Source: Bacteroidia bacterium
Lineage (GTDB): Bacteria; Bacteroidota; Bacteroidia; AKYH767-A; OLB10
Length of the DNA stretch: 64,000 nt
Direction: 5' to 3'
Assembly: GCA_016788165.1 (NCBI GenBank)
Contig: JAEUTH010000036.1
Location: 1 to 64,000, forward strand
Shown: positions 51,865 to 61,840 of the stretch, piece by piece
Numbering within the stretch: position 1 is the stretch's first letter
Layout: each line of letters begins with the position of its first letter
Position numbers and translations under genes: made by a program
The notes under the pieces: generated by a model
Database searches by the model: none
What the model saw: the letters and a program-made list of their open reading frames with translations, nothing else
Told to the model about the DNA's origin: nothing

Positions 51865-54795
51865 ATGTTAAAAGCATTCTATCTAAGCGCAGTTGCCTGT
51901 TTATATTTTATTTGTAATACAACTTTAGCGCAAGTATATCCGGCATTTATAAACCAGCAATCGCGTGCTTATGCCGATTCGGTAATGAAAAAACTAACGC
52001 CACGCGAAAAAGTTGCGCAGTTATTTATGGTTTCGGCTTGGAGCTCGGCCGATAAAGCCAATCAGGCAGAAATTGATTCATTAATTTTGAAGTATAAAAT
52101 TGGTGGTATTATTTTTTTTCAAGGTACACCCATGCGGCAGGCGTTGTTAAATAATCGCTTTCAGGCAAAATCTAAAATCCCATTGTTAATTGGTTTCGAT
52201 GGCGAGTGGGGTTTGCAAATGCGATTAGATAGTAGTATGCGTTTCCCGCGTCAGATGACATTGGGCGCCATGCCTGACGAACAACTCATATATAATATGG
52301 GTGCCGAGGTTGCCAGGCAGTTTAAGCTGGTGGGCATACATGTTAATTTTGCACCTGATATTGATATTAATAACAATGCTGCTAACCCGGTTATAAATAC
52401 ACGATCGTTTGGTCAGGATAAATATGATGTTGCACAAAAGGGCCTGCTTTACATGCATGGTATGCAGCAAAATGGTTTGTTGGCTTGTGGTAAGCATTTT
52501 CCGGGACATGGCAACACCAACACCGATTCGCATTACGAGCTTCCGGTTTTAACTCAAACATATCGCCAACTCGATTCATTAGAACTGTATCCGTTCCGCC
52601 AATTAATTTCACAAGGCTTAGGCAGTGTTATGGTTGCTCATTTAAATATACCGGCAATGGATTCAACAGGTATTCCATCAACTTTATCGCAGCCTATTGT
52701 TAAGCAGCTTTTGAAAAAGAAAATGGGTTTTAATGGTTTAATTTTTACCGATGCTTTAAATATGAAGGGCGTTGCATCGCATTATAAAGTTGGTGCATTG
52801 GAGGTGCTTACTTTAAAAGCCGGCAACGATGTTTTGTTATGTCCTGAAAATGTACCGCTTGCTATTGATAGTATTATGAATGCAATGCAGTCAGGTTTTT
52901 TAGATAGTATTGATGTTTATGAAAGTGTAATTAAAATATTGCAACTAAAACATTGGAGTGGTGTTTTACAAACTGCAATTATCGACACCAATAATTTATA
53001 TCAAAAGCTAAATGCAAATCCCTATGCATTAAACCTTAATCATCAAATGTATGGCTCGGCAATTACATTGTTACGAAACCGTAATAACGTTTTACCACTT
53101 ACGTCATTTAGCGACAGCAGCTTAGCTTCAATTGTTATAAATGATTCGATAAACAATGTTTTTCAGATGGTATTAGCACGCTATGCAATTTCAAAAAACT
53201 TTAAAGCAGACAAAGAAATTAGCGATGAAAGAATTAATAATCTTGTAAAAACATTATCCGGATATAGAAAAGTAATTCTAAGCATACATAATACAACTAC
53301 CAAAGCCAATGCAAACTATGGCATTACGCCATCAACCATAAAATTAATCGAAAAACTTGCAGGCAATACCGAGATTATTTTGGTAGTATTTGGTAATACT
53401 TATACTTTAAGTAAACTTCAAATTAGCAGTAATGTTGCTGCTATTGTAATGGCTTATGAGGACACCTATTTACCCAATGAAATTGCAGCACAAGTATTAT
53501 TTGGAGCACAACAGCCCACAGGTTCGTTACCGGTTTCGGCTGATAGTATTTTTAGTATTGGGAATGGGTTAGGAAGGATTGATAAAAGCAATGTATTAGC
53601 CTATGCACCTCCGCTTGCAGTTGGTGCTAATGCTACTGTATTGGCTGGTATTGACAGTTTAGCACTTTCAGCAATCGAAAATAAAATTATGCCGGGCTGC
53701 CAGGTATTAGTTGCGTATAAGGGAACCGTTATTTATGATAAATCGTTCGGAAATAAAACTTATAAAGAGATAGCACCGGTTAACAATAACATGTTGTATG
53801 ATGTGGCATCAATAACCAAGGTTACAGCCACTGCTTTAGCAACTATGTATTTGGTTGATAAGGGACTTTTAGATATAACTAAAAAAGTATCAAAATACCT
53901 GCCCGAGTTTAAGAAAAGTAATAAGCGTGATTTGATAATTGCTGATGTGTTAACGCATCAGGCGGGTTTAATGCCATTTATTCCTTTTTATAAAGAAACC
54001 ATTGAAGGCAATCAATATAAATCAGGTGTTTATAGCCGGGTTAAAACGGATGCTTATAGTGTACAAGTAGCCGATAGCTTTTTTGTTTCGGAAACATTTT
54101 CGAAATCATTATGGCAGCGTATTGTACAAAGCGAATTAAGAGATACAGGCAAATATGTTTATTCAGATTTAGGTCCGATAATAATGCAACACCTTATTGA
54201 GAAAGTGGCAGGCACTACGCTTGATTCACTTGTTTATGATGTTTTTTATAAACCCATGGGCTTAAGCCGGATAACTTTTAACCCATTGCAAAAATTTTCG
54301 AAAAATGAAATAGTTCCTACCGAGTTCGATACCATTTTCAGAAAGCAATTGGTGCATGGTTTCGTGCATGACCAATCTGCAGCATTGTTAGGTGGTGTAA
54401 GCGGTAATGCCGGCTTATTTTCGAATGCAGAGAGTATAGCCATATTAATGAGCATGCTTATGCAACAAGGCAATTATGGCGGCCACCGATATATTGATGC
54501 GGCCACGGTTCAATTGTTTACCGGTAAATATTATACTAATAACAGGCGCGGTTTATTATTTGACAAACCGGATGTAGATGTAATTAAAAGCCCATGTGCT
54601 AAAGATGCTTCGGCTTCAACTTTTGGTCATCAGGGATTTACCGGCACCTGTGCCTGGGCAGATCCAACCAATGAGTTGGTTTTTGTTTTTTTAAGCAACA
54701 GAGTTCATCCACTTGCCGAAAACAATGCTTTAGCCAAACAAAACATTCGAACACGTATGATGCAAATTGCATACGAAGCAATTGGCAGTAAGTAA
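51865..54795 (+). CDS. GH3 beta-N-acetylhexosaminidase fused to a serine beta-lactamase-like domain
   Basis: The ATG at 51865 (976 aa) starts a signal peptide ending TTLAQ; a longer frame from TTG at 51802 adds 21 residues without benefit. GH3 domain: KHFPGHG (210-216) with the Asp-x-His dyad of NagZ-type enzymes (D221, H223) and nucleophile D296 in FTDALNMKG. A C-terminal GH3 accessory domain follows (to about 570). The last 380 residues are a class C beta-lactamase/esterase-like domain with SxxK as S649-I-T-K652 and YSD in place of YxN. It probably acts on peptidoglycan or its fragments in the periplasm. Confidence 0.92.
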   Translation: MLKAFYLSAVACLYFICNTTLAQVYPAFINQQSRAYADSVMKKLTPREKVAQLFMVSAWSSADKANQAEIDSLILKYKIGGIIFFQGTPMRQALLNNRFQAKSKIPLLIGFDGEWGLQMRLDSSMRFPRQMTLGAMPDEQLIYNMGAEVARQFKLVGIHVNFAPDIDINNNAANPVINTRSFGQDKYDVAQKGLLYMHGMQQNGLLACGKHFPGHGNTNTDSHYELPVLTQTYRQLDSLELYPFRQLISQGLGSVMVAHLNIPAMDSTGIPSTLSQPIVKQLLKKKMGFNGLIFTDALNMKGVASHYKVGALEVLTLKAGNDVLLCPENVPLAIDSIMNAMQSGFLDSIDVYESVIKILQLKHWSGVLQTAIIDTNNLYQKLNANPYALNLNHQMYGSAITLLRNRNNVLPLTSFSDSSLASIVINDSINNVFQMVLARYAISKNFKADKEISDERINNLVKTLSGYRKVILSIHNTTTKANANYGITPSTIKLIEKLAGNTEIILVVFGNTYTLSKLQISSNVAAIVMAYEDTYLPNEIAAQVLFGAQQPTGSLPVSADSIFSIGNGLGRIDKSNVLAYAPPLAVGANATVLAGIDSLALSAIENKIMPGCQVLVAYKGTVIYDKSFGNKTYKEIAPVNNNMLYDVASITKVTATALATMYLVDKGLLDITKKVSKYLPEFKKSNKRDLIIADVLTHQAGLMPFIPFYKETIEGNQYKSGVYSRVKTDAYSVQVADSFFVSETFSKSLWQRIVQSELRDTGKYVYSDLGPIIMQHLIEKVAGTTLDSLVYDVFYKPMGLSRITFNPLQKFSKNEIVPTEFDTIFRKQLVHGFVHDQSAALLGGVSGNAGLFSNAESIAILMSMLMQQGNYGGHRYIDAATVQLFTGKYYTNNRRGLLFDKPDVDVIKSPCAKDASASTFGHQGFTGTCAWADPTNELVFVFLSNRVHPLAENNALAKQNIRTRMMQIAYEAIGSK

Positions 54796-54803
54796 GTAGC
54801 GTC

Positions 54804-57224
54804 TTAGTCTAAGCTAACATACTTCTGTGGCATAGCTTCATGCATCAATTTATAAACTGCGTCAATAATATCTTCAACATTAGATTTGCTAAAGTAATCG
54901 CCATCGCTGCTATATGCTGGCCTGTGATTGTATGATGTAACCGTAACAGGGGCACTGTCTAAATATTGATATCCGTTTTGTAACTCAAGCACTTGTTGCA
55001 TCATAAAAGCTGTTGCACCTCCATTTACATCTTCATCAACAAAAATTACTCTGTTGGTTTTTTTAATAGATTGGCTAATGCTATGATTGATATCGAAAGG
55101 TAATAAGGTTTGCACATCTATTAACTCGCACGATATGTTTAACAGTGCTAAATGCGTCATCGCTTCTTGCACTACCCTTATGGTTGAACCATAAGTTACT
55201 ATGGTAACATCATTCCCTTCGTTCAAAATTTCGGGTATGCCTAAAGGAACTGTAAATTCGGATAAGTTGGTTGGCATTTCTTCTTTTAAGCGATAACCGT
55301 TTAGGCATTCAATAACCAATGCCGGATCATCAGCTTGCATTAATAAATTATAAAAACCAGCAGCCTGTGTCATGTTGCGCGGTACACATATATGCATGCC
55401 ATGTAAGCTACCTAAAAGCAATGCCATTGGCGAACCGGCATGCCAAACACCTTCTAACCTGTGGCCGCGTGTACTTACAATTAAAGGCGCTTTTTGGCCA
55501 CCTTTGGTTCGATAGTGTAAGCAAGCCAAATCATCGGTTAAGGTAGTTAGTGCGTAAACTAAATAATCTAAGTATTGAATTTCGGCTATGGGCCTTAAGC
55601 CACGCAAGGCAAGTCCAATGCCTTGTCCGATAATTGTTGCTTCTCTAATGCCGGTATCAATAACACGCAGCTCTCCATATTTTTGTTGCAAACCTGCATA
55701 GGTTTGATTTACGCCACCAATTTTACCAACATCTTCGCCAAAGGTTAACATGGCAGGGTATTTTGCAAGTAGTGCATCATTGTTGGCTATTAGTACTTCG
55801 TAACCGTTAACTGCCGGGCTACCATCATAAATTGCATCTACCTGCTTTATTTTAAGTGCCGACCATTGTGATTGACTTGTTAAATGCGAATGGTATCTGT
55901 CATTTAATTGCGACTTAAACTGATAAAGCCAGTGTTGTAAATTGGTACGCGATTCCGAAGGTTCATTGGCAGTTAATCTTAGTACTTGTTTTACGGCTGC
56001 ATAAGTAAACCTGCGTTCGGGCTCCGACATTGACTTGAGCGTTTCAACCACCGGTTGTATGGCAGCTTGGTTATTACTTGATTGGCTAACCAAACTCATA
56101 TACGTAATTGCTTGATTTGCATCTGCTTTTATACTTGTTGCAAATGCTTCCCATGCAAGTTTTTTTTCAGTGCTAACTATTTTTTTTGCATCAGCTTCAA
56201 TGGTTTCTAACGTTTGTAAATCAGCCAATGCAGTTTCTAAAATAAACTCCTTAAATTTTTTAATACAGTCAAAGTTTTCTTCCCATGCTAAACGTTCCTT
56301 GCTTTTGTAACGTTCATGCGAACCTGATGTACTATGGCCTTGTGGTTGTGTGCATGATTCGATGTGAAACAAAACAGGTACATGTTTTTTACGACATTGT
56401 GCAATGCCTTGCATGTACATTTCACATAGTGATGGATAATCCCATGCATTGGCTTTGTAAATTAGGAATCCGTCTTTATCATCTGTTTTGGCAAATCCAC
56501 TTAAAGCTTCGCTAATGCTTTGTTTGGTGGTTTGATATTTTTGCGATACTGAAATGCCGTAACCATCATCCCAAACACTTATTGCCATGGGTACCTGAAG
56601 CACTCCGGCCGCATTTATAGTTTCCCAAAACAAGCCTTCGCTGGTGCTTGCATCGCCTATGGTGCCAAAGGCAACTTCGTTACCAGTGGCCGAAAATTTT
56701 TGAAATGCCTCTGTTTGCAAATCCTTATTATGGCGATAAAATTTTGATGCATAAGCTAAACCTAACAGGCGTGGCATTTGTCCGGCAGTGGGCGATATAT
56801 CGGCCGATGAATTTTTTTGTGCCATTAAGTTTTTCCATTGGCCATCATGGTCAAGTAGTTTGGTTGAGAAATGCCCATTCATTAAACGGCCATGAGATGA
56901 TGGGTCGGCATCATCTTGCGTGTTGGCATATAGTTGTGCAAAATATTGTTGTACTGTAAGTGCACCAATGGCAAACATAAAAGTTTGGTCGCGGTAATAG
57001 CCCGCTCTGAAGTCGCCATTTTGAAATGCTTTGGCTAAGGCTATTTGTGCCAATTCTTTTCCATCGCCAAAAATGCCAAACTTGGCTTTGCCTGTAAGCA
57101 CTTCTTTACGACCTGTTAAGCTTGCCTGTCGGCTGATATGGCATAGTTTATAATCATCTAATACCTGTTGCTTAAACGTTTCAAAACTTACATCGTTTTG
57201 AATCATTTGACTTTTATCACTCAT
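54804..57224 (-). CDS. Fused E1 alpha-beta subunit of a 2-oxoacid dehydrogenase complex
   Basis: An 806-residue fusion. The N-terminal half is the ThDP-binding alpha subunit with GTIGDASTSEGLFWETINAA and DDGYGISV. The C-terminal half (from about 470) is the beta subunit with TFGEDVGKIGGVNQTYAGL, TGIREATIIGQGIGLAL and FVDEDVNGG. It decarboxylates a branched-chain or related 2-oxoacid and passes the acyl group to an E2 lipoyl enzyme, which is not encoded here. Such fusions are common in Bacteroidota. Substrate choice is not resolved. Confidence 0.9.
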   Translation of the reverse strand: MSDKSQMIQNDVSFETFKQQVLDDYKLCHISRQASLTGRKEVLTGKAKFGIFGDGKELAQIALAKAFQNGDFRAGYYRDQTFMFAIGALTVQQYFAQLYANTQDDADPSSHGRLMNGHFSTKLLDHDGQWKNLMAQKNSSADISPTAGQMPRLLGLAYASKFYRHNKDLQTEAFQKFSATGNEVAFGTIGDASTSEGLFWETINAAGVLQVPMAISVWDDGYGISVSQKYQTTKQSISEALSGFAKTDDKDGFLIYKANAWDYPSLCEMYMQGIAQCRKKHVPVLFHIESCTQPQGHSTSGSHERYKSKERLAWEENFDCIKKFKEFILETALADLQTLETIEADAKKIVSTEKKLAWEAFATSIKADANQAITYMSLVSQSSNNQAAIQPVVETLKSMSEPERRFTYAAVKQVLRLTANEPSESRTNLQHWLYQFKSQLNDRYHSHLTSQSQWSALKIKQVDAIYDGSPAVNGYEVLIANNDALLAKYPAMLTFGEDVGKIGGVNQTYAGLQQKYGELRVIDTGIREATIIGQGIGLALRGLRPIAEIQYLDYLVYALTTLTDDLACLHYRTKGGQKAPLIVSTRGHRLEGVWHAGSPMALLLGSLHGMHICVPRNMTQAAGFYNLLMQADDPALVIECLNGYRLKEEMPTNLSEFTVPLGIPEILNEGNDVTIVTYGSTIRVVQEAMTHLALLNISCELIDVQTLLPFDINHSISQSIKKTNRVIFVDEDVNGGATAFMMQQVLELQNGYQYLDSAPVTVTSYNHRPAYSSDGDYFSKSNVEDIIDAVYKLMHEAMPQKYVSLD

Positions 57225-57334
57225 ACAAAATTAATTTTAATGCTAAACTTCAATATCCAATTGTTTATTGGAACTGGGTAAAAATATAAAATTAAGCAAG
57301 TTGATTTTATGCATTTCAATTTGCATACAAAAAT

Positions 57335-57365
57335 AAAAACTCCGAAGTGTTGCTTCGGAGTTTTT
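57335..57365. terminator. Bidirectional intrinsic terminator
   Basis: Arms ACTCCGAAG (57339-57347) and CTTCGGAGT (57353-57361) around TGTTG, with A residues before and T residues after. On the minus strand it directly follows the TPR protein gene stop at 57368. Confidence 0.92.
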
Positions 57366-57367
57366 AA

Positions 57368-58942
57368 CTATTTAAGTCGTTTCATTGTTTCTATTGCATC
57401 TGCATCTTTGGGGTCGCGTGCTAAAATTTTATTGTAGTAATCTTTAGCAAGTACATTGTTTTCTTTTTTAATATTATAAACACCTAAAAATCTATAGGCT
57501 GTTATGGCATCGCTGTTCGGTATTTTTGCGCCTGTCGAATCCGATATTTCAGCAACGCGTTGATAGAATGGTAATGGTTTTTCTAAATCATCTGTGTACA
57601 TTTTTGCATTGGCATTTCCACGCCATAACCATCCTATGTGACTCGAAGCTTTTAAGTTGATGATTACCTGTGCTGCACTGTCAGCGTTTGCATAATCTTT
57701 ACAGTAGTAATAAGCTTTGGTTAAATAAAAATAGTCGAGTGCTGATGGATTTTTCGAGATGCTGAGTTTTTGTTTAAATGCACCAGCTGCTTCGCAATAT
57801 TTTTTTAAGCGGTTAAGTGCCTCGCCCATATCTTGCCACATATCGGCATCGGTCGAATCATATTGTATTGCTAATTTTAATTGTTCTATACCTAACGAGT
57901 CGCTGCCTGTGCGTGATAGCATACGGCCATGATATCTATAATCTAACGGAATTATTTTTGAGGGCTCAACCTTTGATAAAAACTTTTGCATGTATGTAAG
58001 TCCAATACTGTCTTGCTTTTGTTCTGCATAGGAATATGCTAACAAACGATTGAGTAAATTATTATTTGCATCACGTACCATTAATGTATTTATCATGGCT
58101 GTAGCAGCAGGATAGTCTTTACACATAAACAAGATATATACATAACGTGTTAGCGTAAGTTCGGTAGTATCGGCAATGGCTAAATATTTTTCATACAAGG
58201 CTCTTGATTTTTCGTATTGTTTAAAGTTATAGTTTAGCATAGCATAGTCGCGCAATGTAGGCGCATAGTTTGCATCCATACCCAGCGATTTTTCGAAATA
58301 CTCACTTGAGCTTTGATAATTTCGTGCTTGTGAGTACACCAAGCCTATACGTTGATTGGCTTTTACCAATTGCGCATTTAACTCTATAGCTTTTTCATAA
58401 TTGGTAATTGCCGGGCCGCCACTGTTTAAATCAAGTTTATGTGCATCGCCAGTTAATAGGTAGAGTTCTGCATTCTTAGGATCTAACTTGGTAGCGTTTG
58501 CTAATACTTGCAATGCTGCTGCTCCATCAGTGTTTTCAGTGGTCAGATAGGCATCTGCAATCCAGGCCATAACTTTAGCATCTTTATTAGCTGAAATTTT
58601 TAGGGCTTCGTCAAAACTAATTTTGGCTGCAGTTGCATTCTTTTTATACAGATTTAATTTACCTGCTGCTACTTTACTCATTGCATTGGTTGGGTAGGCT
58701 GTTTGCATCCGGTTAACTACAAGTTCGGCCGAGTCGGTAGTTTTTTGATCCATATACAAACTGGCAAGTTGGTAATAAGCAATAGTTGCCTCTTCGGGCT
58801 TACTGCCCAAAAGGCTTTGAAAAGTATTTTTTGCTTTGATTAGTTGATCGTTATCCAATGCACGTAAGCCATCAGTAACTGTTTGTGCAAACACACCTGT
58901 TGCAAAAAGTGTAGCTACACTTAAGGAGCTTAATTTTTTCAT
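57368..58942 (-). CDS. Secreted/periplasmic TPR-repeat protein
   Basis: A 524-residue protein with signal peptide MKKLSSLSVATLFATGVFAQ. The rest is a helical array of about a dozen tetratricopeptide repeats; clear ones include AIAYYQLASLYMDQKTTDSA, AELYLLTGDAHKLDLNSG, DMWQDMGEALNRLKKYCEAA and ITAYRFLGVYNIKKENNVLA. TPR arrays mediate protein contacts. It follows the TonB/ExbBD genes and PstS-like lipoprotein gene on the same strand with a 157-bp gap, an arrangement seen in other Bacteroidota, so a role in the same envelope system is possible. Confidence 0.88.
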   Translation of the reverse strand: MKKLSSLSVATLFATGVFAQTVTDGLRALDNDQLIKAKNTFQSLLGSKPEEATIAYYQLASLYMDQKTTDSAELVVNRMQTAYPTNAMSKVAAGKLNLYKKNATAAKISFDEALKISANKDAKVMAWIADAYLTTENTDGAAALQVLANATKLDPKNAELYLLTGDAHKLDLNSGGPAITNYEKAIELNAQLVKANQRIGLVYSQARNYQSSSEYFEKSLGMDANYAPTLRDYAMLNYNFKQYEKSRALYEKYLAIADTTELTLTRYVYILFMCKDYPAATAMINTLMVRDANNNLLNRLLAYSYAEQKQDSIGLTYMQKFLSKVEPSKIIPLDYRYHGRMLSRTGSDSLGIEQLKLAIQYDSTDADMWQDMGEALNRLKKYCEAAGAFKQKLSISKNPSALDYFYLTKAYYYCKDYANADSAAQVIINLKASSHIGWLWRGNANAKMYTDDLEKPLPFYQRVAEISDSTGAKIPNSDAITAYRFLGVYNIKKENNVLAKDYYNKILARDPKDADAIETMKRLK

Positions 58943-59099
58943 ATTTAAAAATTCTTAGTAATATTTGATTTAATGCAAGAATGTAACCAAACAAGCATCG
59001 TTCTTATTTATGAGGCGCAAGAATAAAATAATTTAGCTAAATTTCATTTTGCCTCTACTGTCATTGTTTCGTTATGGTTTAATATAACGCTGCCAGGCT

Positions 59100-60047
59100 T
59101 TAGTTGTTGTTTCTAAAACCAACAATTCGTACCGGTTGTGTTGCAGGCATTATACCTGATTTAAGAATAATACGTTGCCCTTTATCGCCTGCAACAAATG
59201 CAGCAAAACCGGTGCCTAATCCACTACGCGCTTCGCGACTTATTATATAAACGGCTCGTGTATATGGATAATAGTTTGTAGCAATAAAAGCTTGGTAAGG
59301 CTGGTAACTTTTACCTGCACCGGCTGTGCTATCGGGTGCAACAATTGCCAGTGTACGCACCATTTTTAAAAAACCCAAAGTAGTTGGGTCATCGCCATCG
59401 CTTATCCAGCTAACACCTAACACGCCAATTGCATTGGGGTGTGTGCTTACGTAATTAATTACGGCCACATTACTATCAACTGCAAAAACATTTTCGGCAA
59501 ATGTGCTTCCTTTTAGTATGCTATCTTTTACGTAGCGGGCAGTACTCGAGTTTTTGTGGTCGAAAATTATCTGAATATTACCTGATTTGTTTTGGGTGTT
59601 TATCTCGTCCCACTTTTTTATTTTTCCACTCAAAATATCATAAACATGTTGCATGGTTAGTATACTATCTTGGTTAGTGTGATGGGTTATAAAAGCAATG
59701 GCATCTTTTGCAATGACAGTAATGCGTGGTGTAATTTTACGTCCTTCGAAAACCGTTTTTTCTTCGGCAGTAAGCATTCTTGTTGCAACTATAATGCGCG
59801 CTGAGTCGTTTAGTAAATCCTGAAAAACATTGGTTTCATTTGTGTAGCGTGGTACAACGTTGGCGTGTTTGTATAGTGCATGAAAAGTATCTAACTCGCC
59901 ATCAATTATTTGGGCAAAAGTTTCGTCAACACTAATTTTAATGGTGCCTGACGTAGTAGTATCCGTGTATATCACACTATTACCATCGTTACAACTTATA
60001 TGAAATAATGCAATTATAAGCCCACAGATATATAGCGGCAATTTCAT
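59100..60047 (-). CDS. PstS-like periplasmic-binding lipoprotein
   Basis: A 315-residue protein with a lipoprotein signal ending LFHISC (Cys at 19). The PBP-like fold is recognisable in GTIKISVDETFAQIIDGEL, the anion-binding RIIVATRMLTAEE, DAIAFITHHTNQDS and the AIGVLGVSWIS strand. It resembles phosphate-binding PstS proteins but no pstCAB genes are nearby; it sits in the TonB operon instead. It may bind phosphate or a similar anion for TonB-dependent uptake, which is inference. Confidence 0.88.
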   Translation of the reverse strand: MKLPLYICGLIIALFHISCNDGNSVIYTDTTTSGTIKISVDETFAQIIDGELDTFHALYKHANVVPRYTNETNVFQDLLNDSARIIVATRMLTAEEKTVFEGRKITPRITVIAKDAIAFITHHTNQDSILTMQHVYDILSGKIKKWDEINTQNKSGNIQIIFDHKNSSTARYVKDSILKGSTFAENVFAVDSNVAVINYVSTHPNAIGVLGVSWISDGDDPTTLGFLKMVRTLAIVAPDSTAGAGKSYQPYQAFIATNYYPYTRAVYIISREARSGLGTGFAAFVAGDKGQRIILKSGIMPATQPVRIVGFRNNN

Positions 60048-60070
60048 TTGTAATAAATTTTTAGAAGCAA

Positions 60071-60277
60071 TTAATTTGAAGCATCATTATTGATGCGGGT
60101 AATTTTGTAAGCTCTGTAGCCCCTAAAACAACCATAAGCAATAATCAGTAAACCTAATCCAATTTTTATGGGTGTAGGAAATTGAGGGATATCGGCAAAA
60201 GCGGCAATAAACACACCGAATACAATGTAAGCAACCGTCATGATTAAGCTAAAAATGTAAAAGAATTTGCTATTCAT
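60071..60277 (-). CDS. Small two-helix membrane protein of the TonB operon
   Basis: A 68-residue protein with two hydrophobic segments (about 6-28 and 38-55) and a positively charged tail with FRGYRAYKITR. No known domain is apparent. It lies between tonB (31 bp upstream) and the PstS-like gene (23 bp downstream), all co-directional. Small proteins of this kind recur at this position in Bacteroidota TonB loci as I recall. The role is unknown. Confidence 0.75.
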   Translation of the reverse strand: MNSKFFYIFSLIMTVAYIVFGVFIAAFADIPQFPTPIKIGLGLLIIAYGCFRGYRAYKITRINNDASN

Positions 60278-60308
60278 AACGGTTGCTTTTTTATTGATTG
60301 AAATTAAA

Positions 60309-61121
60309 TTAACGCAGCGAGCAAGATACAGGCACCCTGTAGTAAACAGATACTTCTTTACCGTTTTGTTTGCCTGGTTTCCATTTGGGTGATGATTTTA
60401 TTACGCGCATGGCTTCTTTGTCTAAGCCAGGGCCACCGGTTACACCTCTTAATACTTTTACATCGGTAACACCACCATCTGGTCTAACAATAAACTCAAC
60501 AAAAACTTTACCTTGAATGCCATTTTCGCGTTCCATTGCGGGATATTTAAAATTGGTAGCAATGTATTTTAAGAAAGCTTCTTCGCCACCAGGAAATGCG
60601 GGCATTTGCTCAACAATACTAAATACCTGAGGTGCTTCGTCAATAACTTTTGGGCCATCATCAACTAAACTATTATCAACGCCATTTGGGTCGCCTTCTT
60701 CTGTTTTAGCACCGGCATCTACTTCTTTCAACTCATCAACTGTTGGTGGAGGCTCTTCATTTACTTTTTCGTCCTCTACAATTTCAGGTGCCACAAATTT
60801 AACTGTTGATTTTAATGGTGGCGGTGGTGGTGCATCGGGTGGTGGTGGTGGTGGTTCTGTTTTATCCAATGGAGGTGGGGCCATCAGTTCGGTAACTTCG
60901 CTAACCTTAACTGCGTTAAACGCCCCAGTCATACCGGTAATCCAGTCATAAATTTTAGGTGCGCTTGCGCCAATTGTAAATATGGCTAAGCTGATAATAG
61001 CACCGCGTGTAATATGGTGGCTGTATATTTTTCTTAAAAAATAGGCACCATAGGATTTGTTGCGGTCTTTAAAAACCTGCTCAATCCAGTTGTTTTCTAG
61101 GATATCAATTTTATTTGCCAT
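60309..61121 (-). CDS. tonB: TonB-family energy transducer
   Basis: A 270-residue protein with one N-terminal membrane anchor (about 37-57), a proline-rich periplasmic spacer (PPPPPPDAPPPPP, about 90-102) with an acidic stretch, and a C-terminal TonB domain (about 175-268) with FPGGEEAFLKYIATNFKYP, GKVFVEFIVRPDGGVTDVKV and SPKWKPGKQNGKEV. It passes proton-motive energy from ExbB/ExbD to outer-membrane receptors. It starts 5 bp after the exbD2 stop. Confidence 0.95.
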   Translation of the reverse strand: MANKIDILENNWIEQVFKDRNKSYGAYFLRKIYSHHITRGAIISLAIFTIGASAPKIYDWITGMTGAFNAVKVSEVTELMAPPPLDKTEPPPPPPDAPPPPPLKSTVKFVAPEIVEDEKVNEEPPPTVDELKEVDAGAKTEEGDPNGVDNSLVDDGPKVIDEAPQVFSIVEQMPAFPGGEEAFLKYIATNFKYPAMERENGIQGKVFVEFIVRPDGGVTDVKVLRGVTGGPGLDKEAMRVIKSSPKWKPGKQNGKEVSVYYRVPVSCSLR

Positions 61122-61126
61122 GGTTT

Positions 61127-61756
61127 TTAGTTTGTTGTGGGTAAGGTACCTGCAATAAGTTGTTTGTCCTGTTCTGTTATGTCAACTATGGCATAACGTC
61201 CTATGTTGCAAATTGCCATCTCGTCAAGTATATCAACCAAGTTGCGATATTTTGATTTGTCTTCGGCTTTAATTACAACAATGAGTGCATCTTTGTACGC
61301 TTTAATGCGTGCTGAATTTTTCTTATACTCTTCGCGCTTAATAATGCGGTTGTCGAGCATGCGTTTGTAAATGGCAATAGAGTCAACCAAAGGGTTACGT
61401 TTTTTATTTTCCTCAAGTAAAACTTTTCTGATGCCATCGTTACTAAAGTTGGTCGAGTCTAACACTGGGTTAGTAATACCAAAGTAGTAATACACCTTAT
61501 TGTTTTCGCCAAGTACAATCGTCATGGTTTGCGATTCTTTAAACTTGGTTCTGTCTTCGGGTGGTACATCTTCTTTAAGAGGCATGTTAATTTCCATTAC
61601 CTGAGGTTTGTTCATAGTAGTGGTTAACATGAAAAAGGTGATGAGCAGAAATCCCAAGTCAACCATGGGAGTAAAGTCAATATGTACTGCCATTTTTTTG
61701 GCCCGTACTTTACCACCTTCTTTACCATCGCTACCGCCTGTATCAATTGAAGCCAT
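61127..61756 (-). CDS. exbD: ExbD/TolR-family biopolymer transport protein (second copy)
   Basis: A 209-residue protein. The N-terminal basic region is followed by HIDFTPMVDLGFLLITFFML, whose Asp lies in the membrane helix and is essential for proton use in ExbD. The periplasmic domain follows, including DALIVVIKAEDKSKYRNLVD. It is longer than E. coli ExbD, with an insert around 100-140. It forms the stator with ExbB. Confidence 0.95.
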   Translation of the reverse strand: MASIDTGGSDGKEGGKVRAKKMAVHIDFTPMVDLGFLLITFFMLTTTMNKPQVMEINMPLKEDVPPEDRTKFKESQTMTIVLGENNKVYYYFGITNPVLDSTNFSNDGIRKVLLEENKKRNPLVDSIAIYKRMLDNRIIKREEYKKNSARIKAYKDALIVVIKAEDKSKYRNLVDILDEMAICNIGRYAIVDITEQDKQLIAGTLPTTN

Positions 61757-61840
61757 GTTTTATTTTTTTGTGGGCTATTGCCGCTTTATGTTTAGTTGAT
61801 GATAATTGGTTTATGATTCCATAAACCGATTGAAAAAAAA

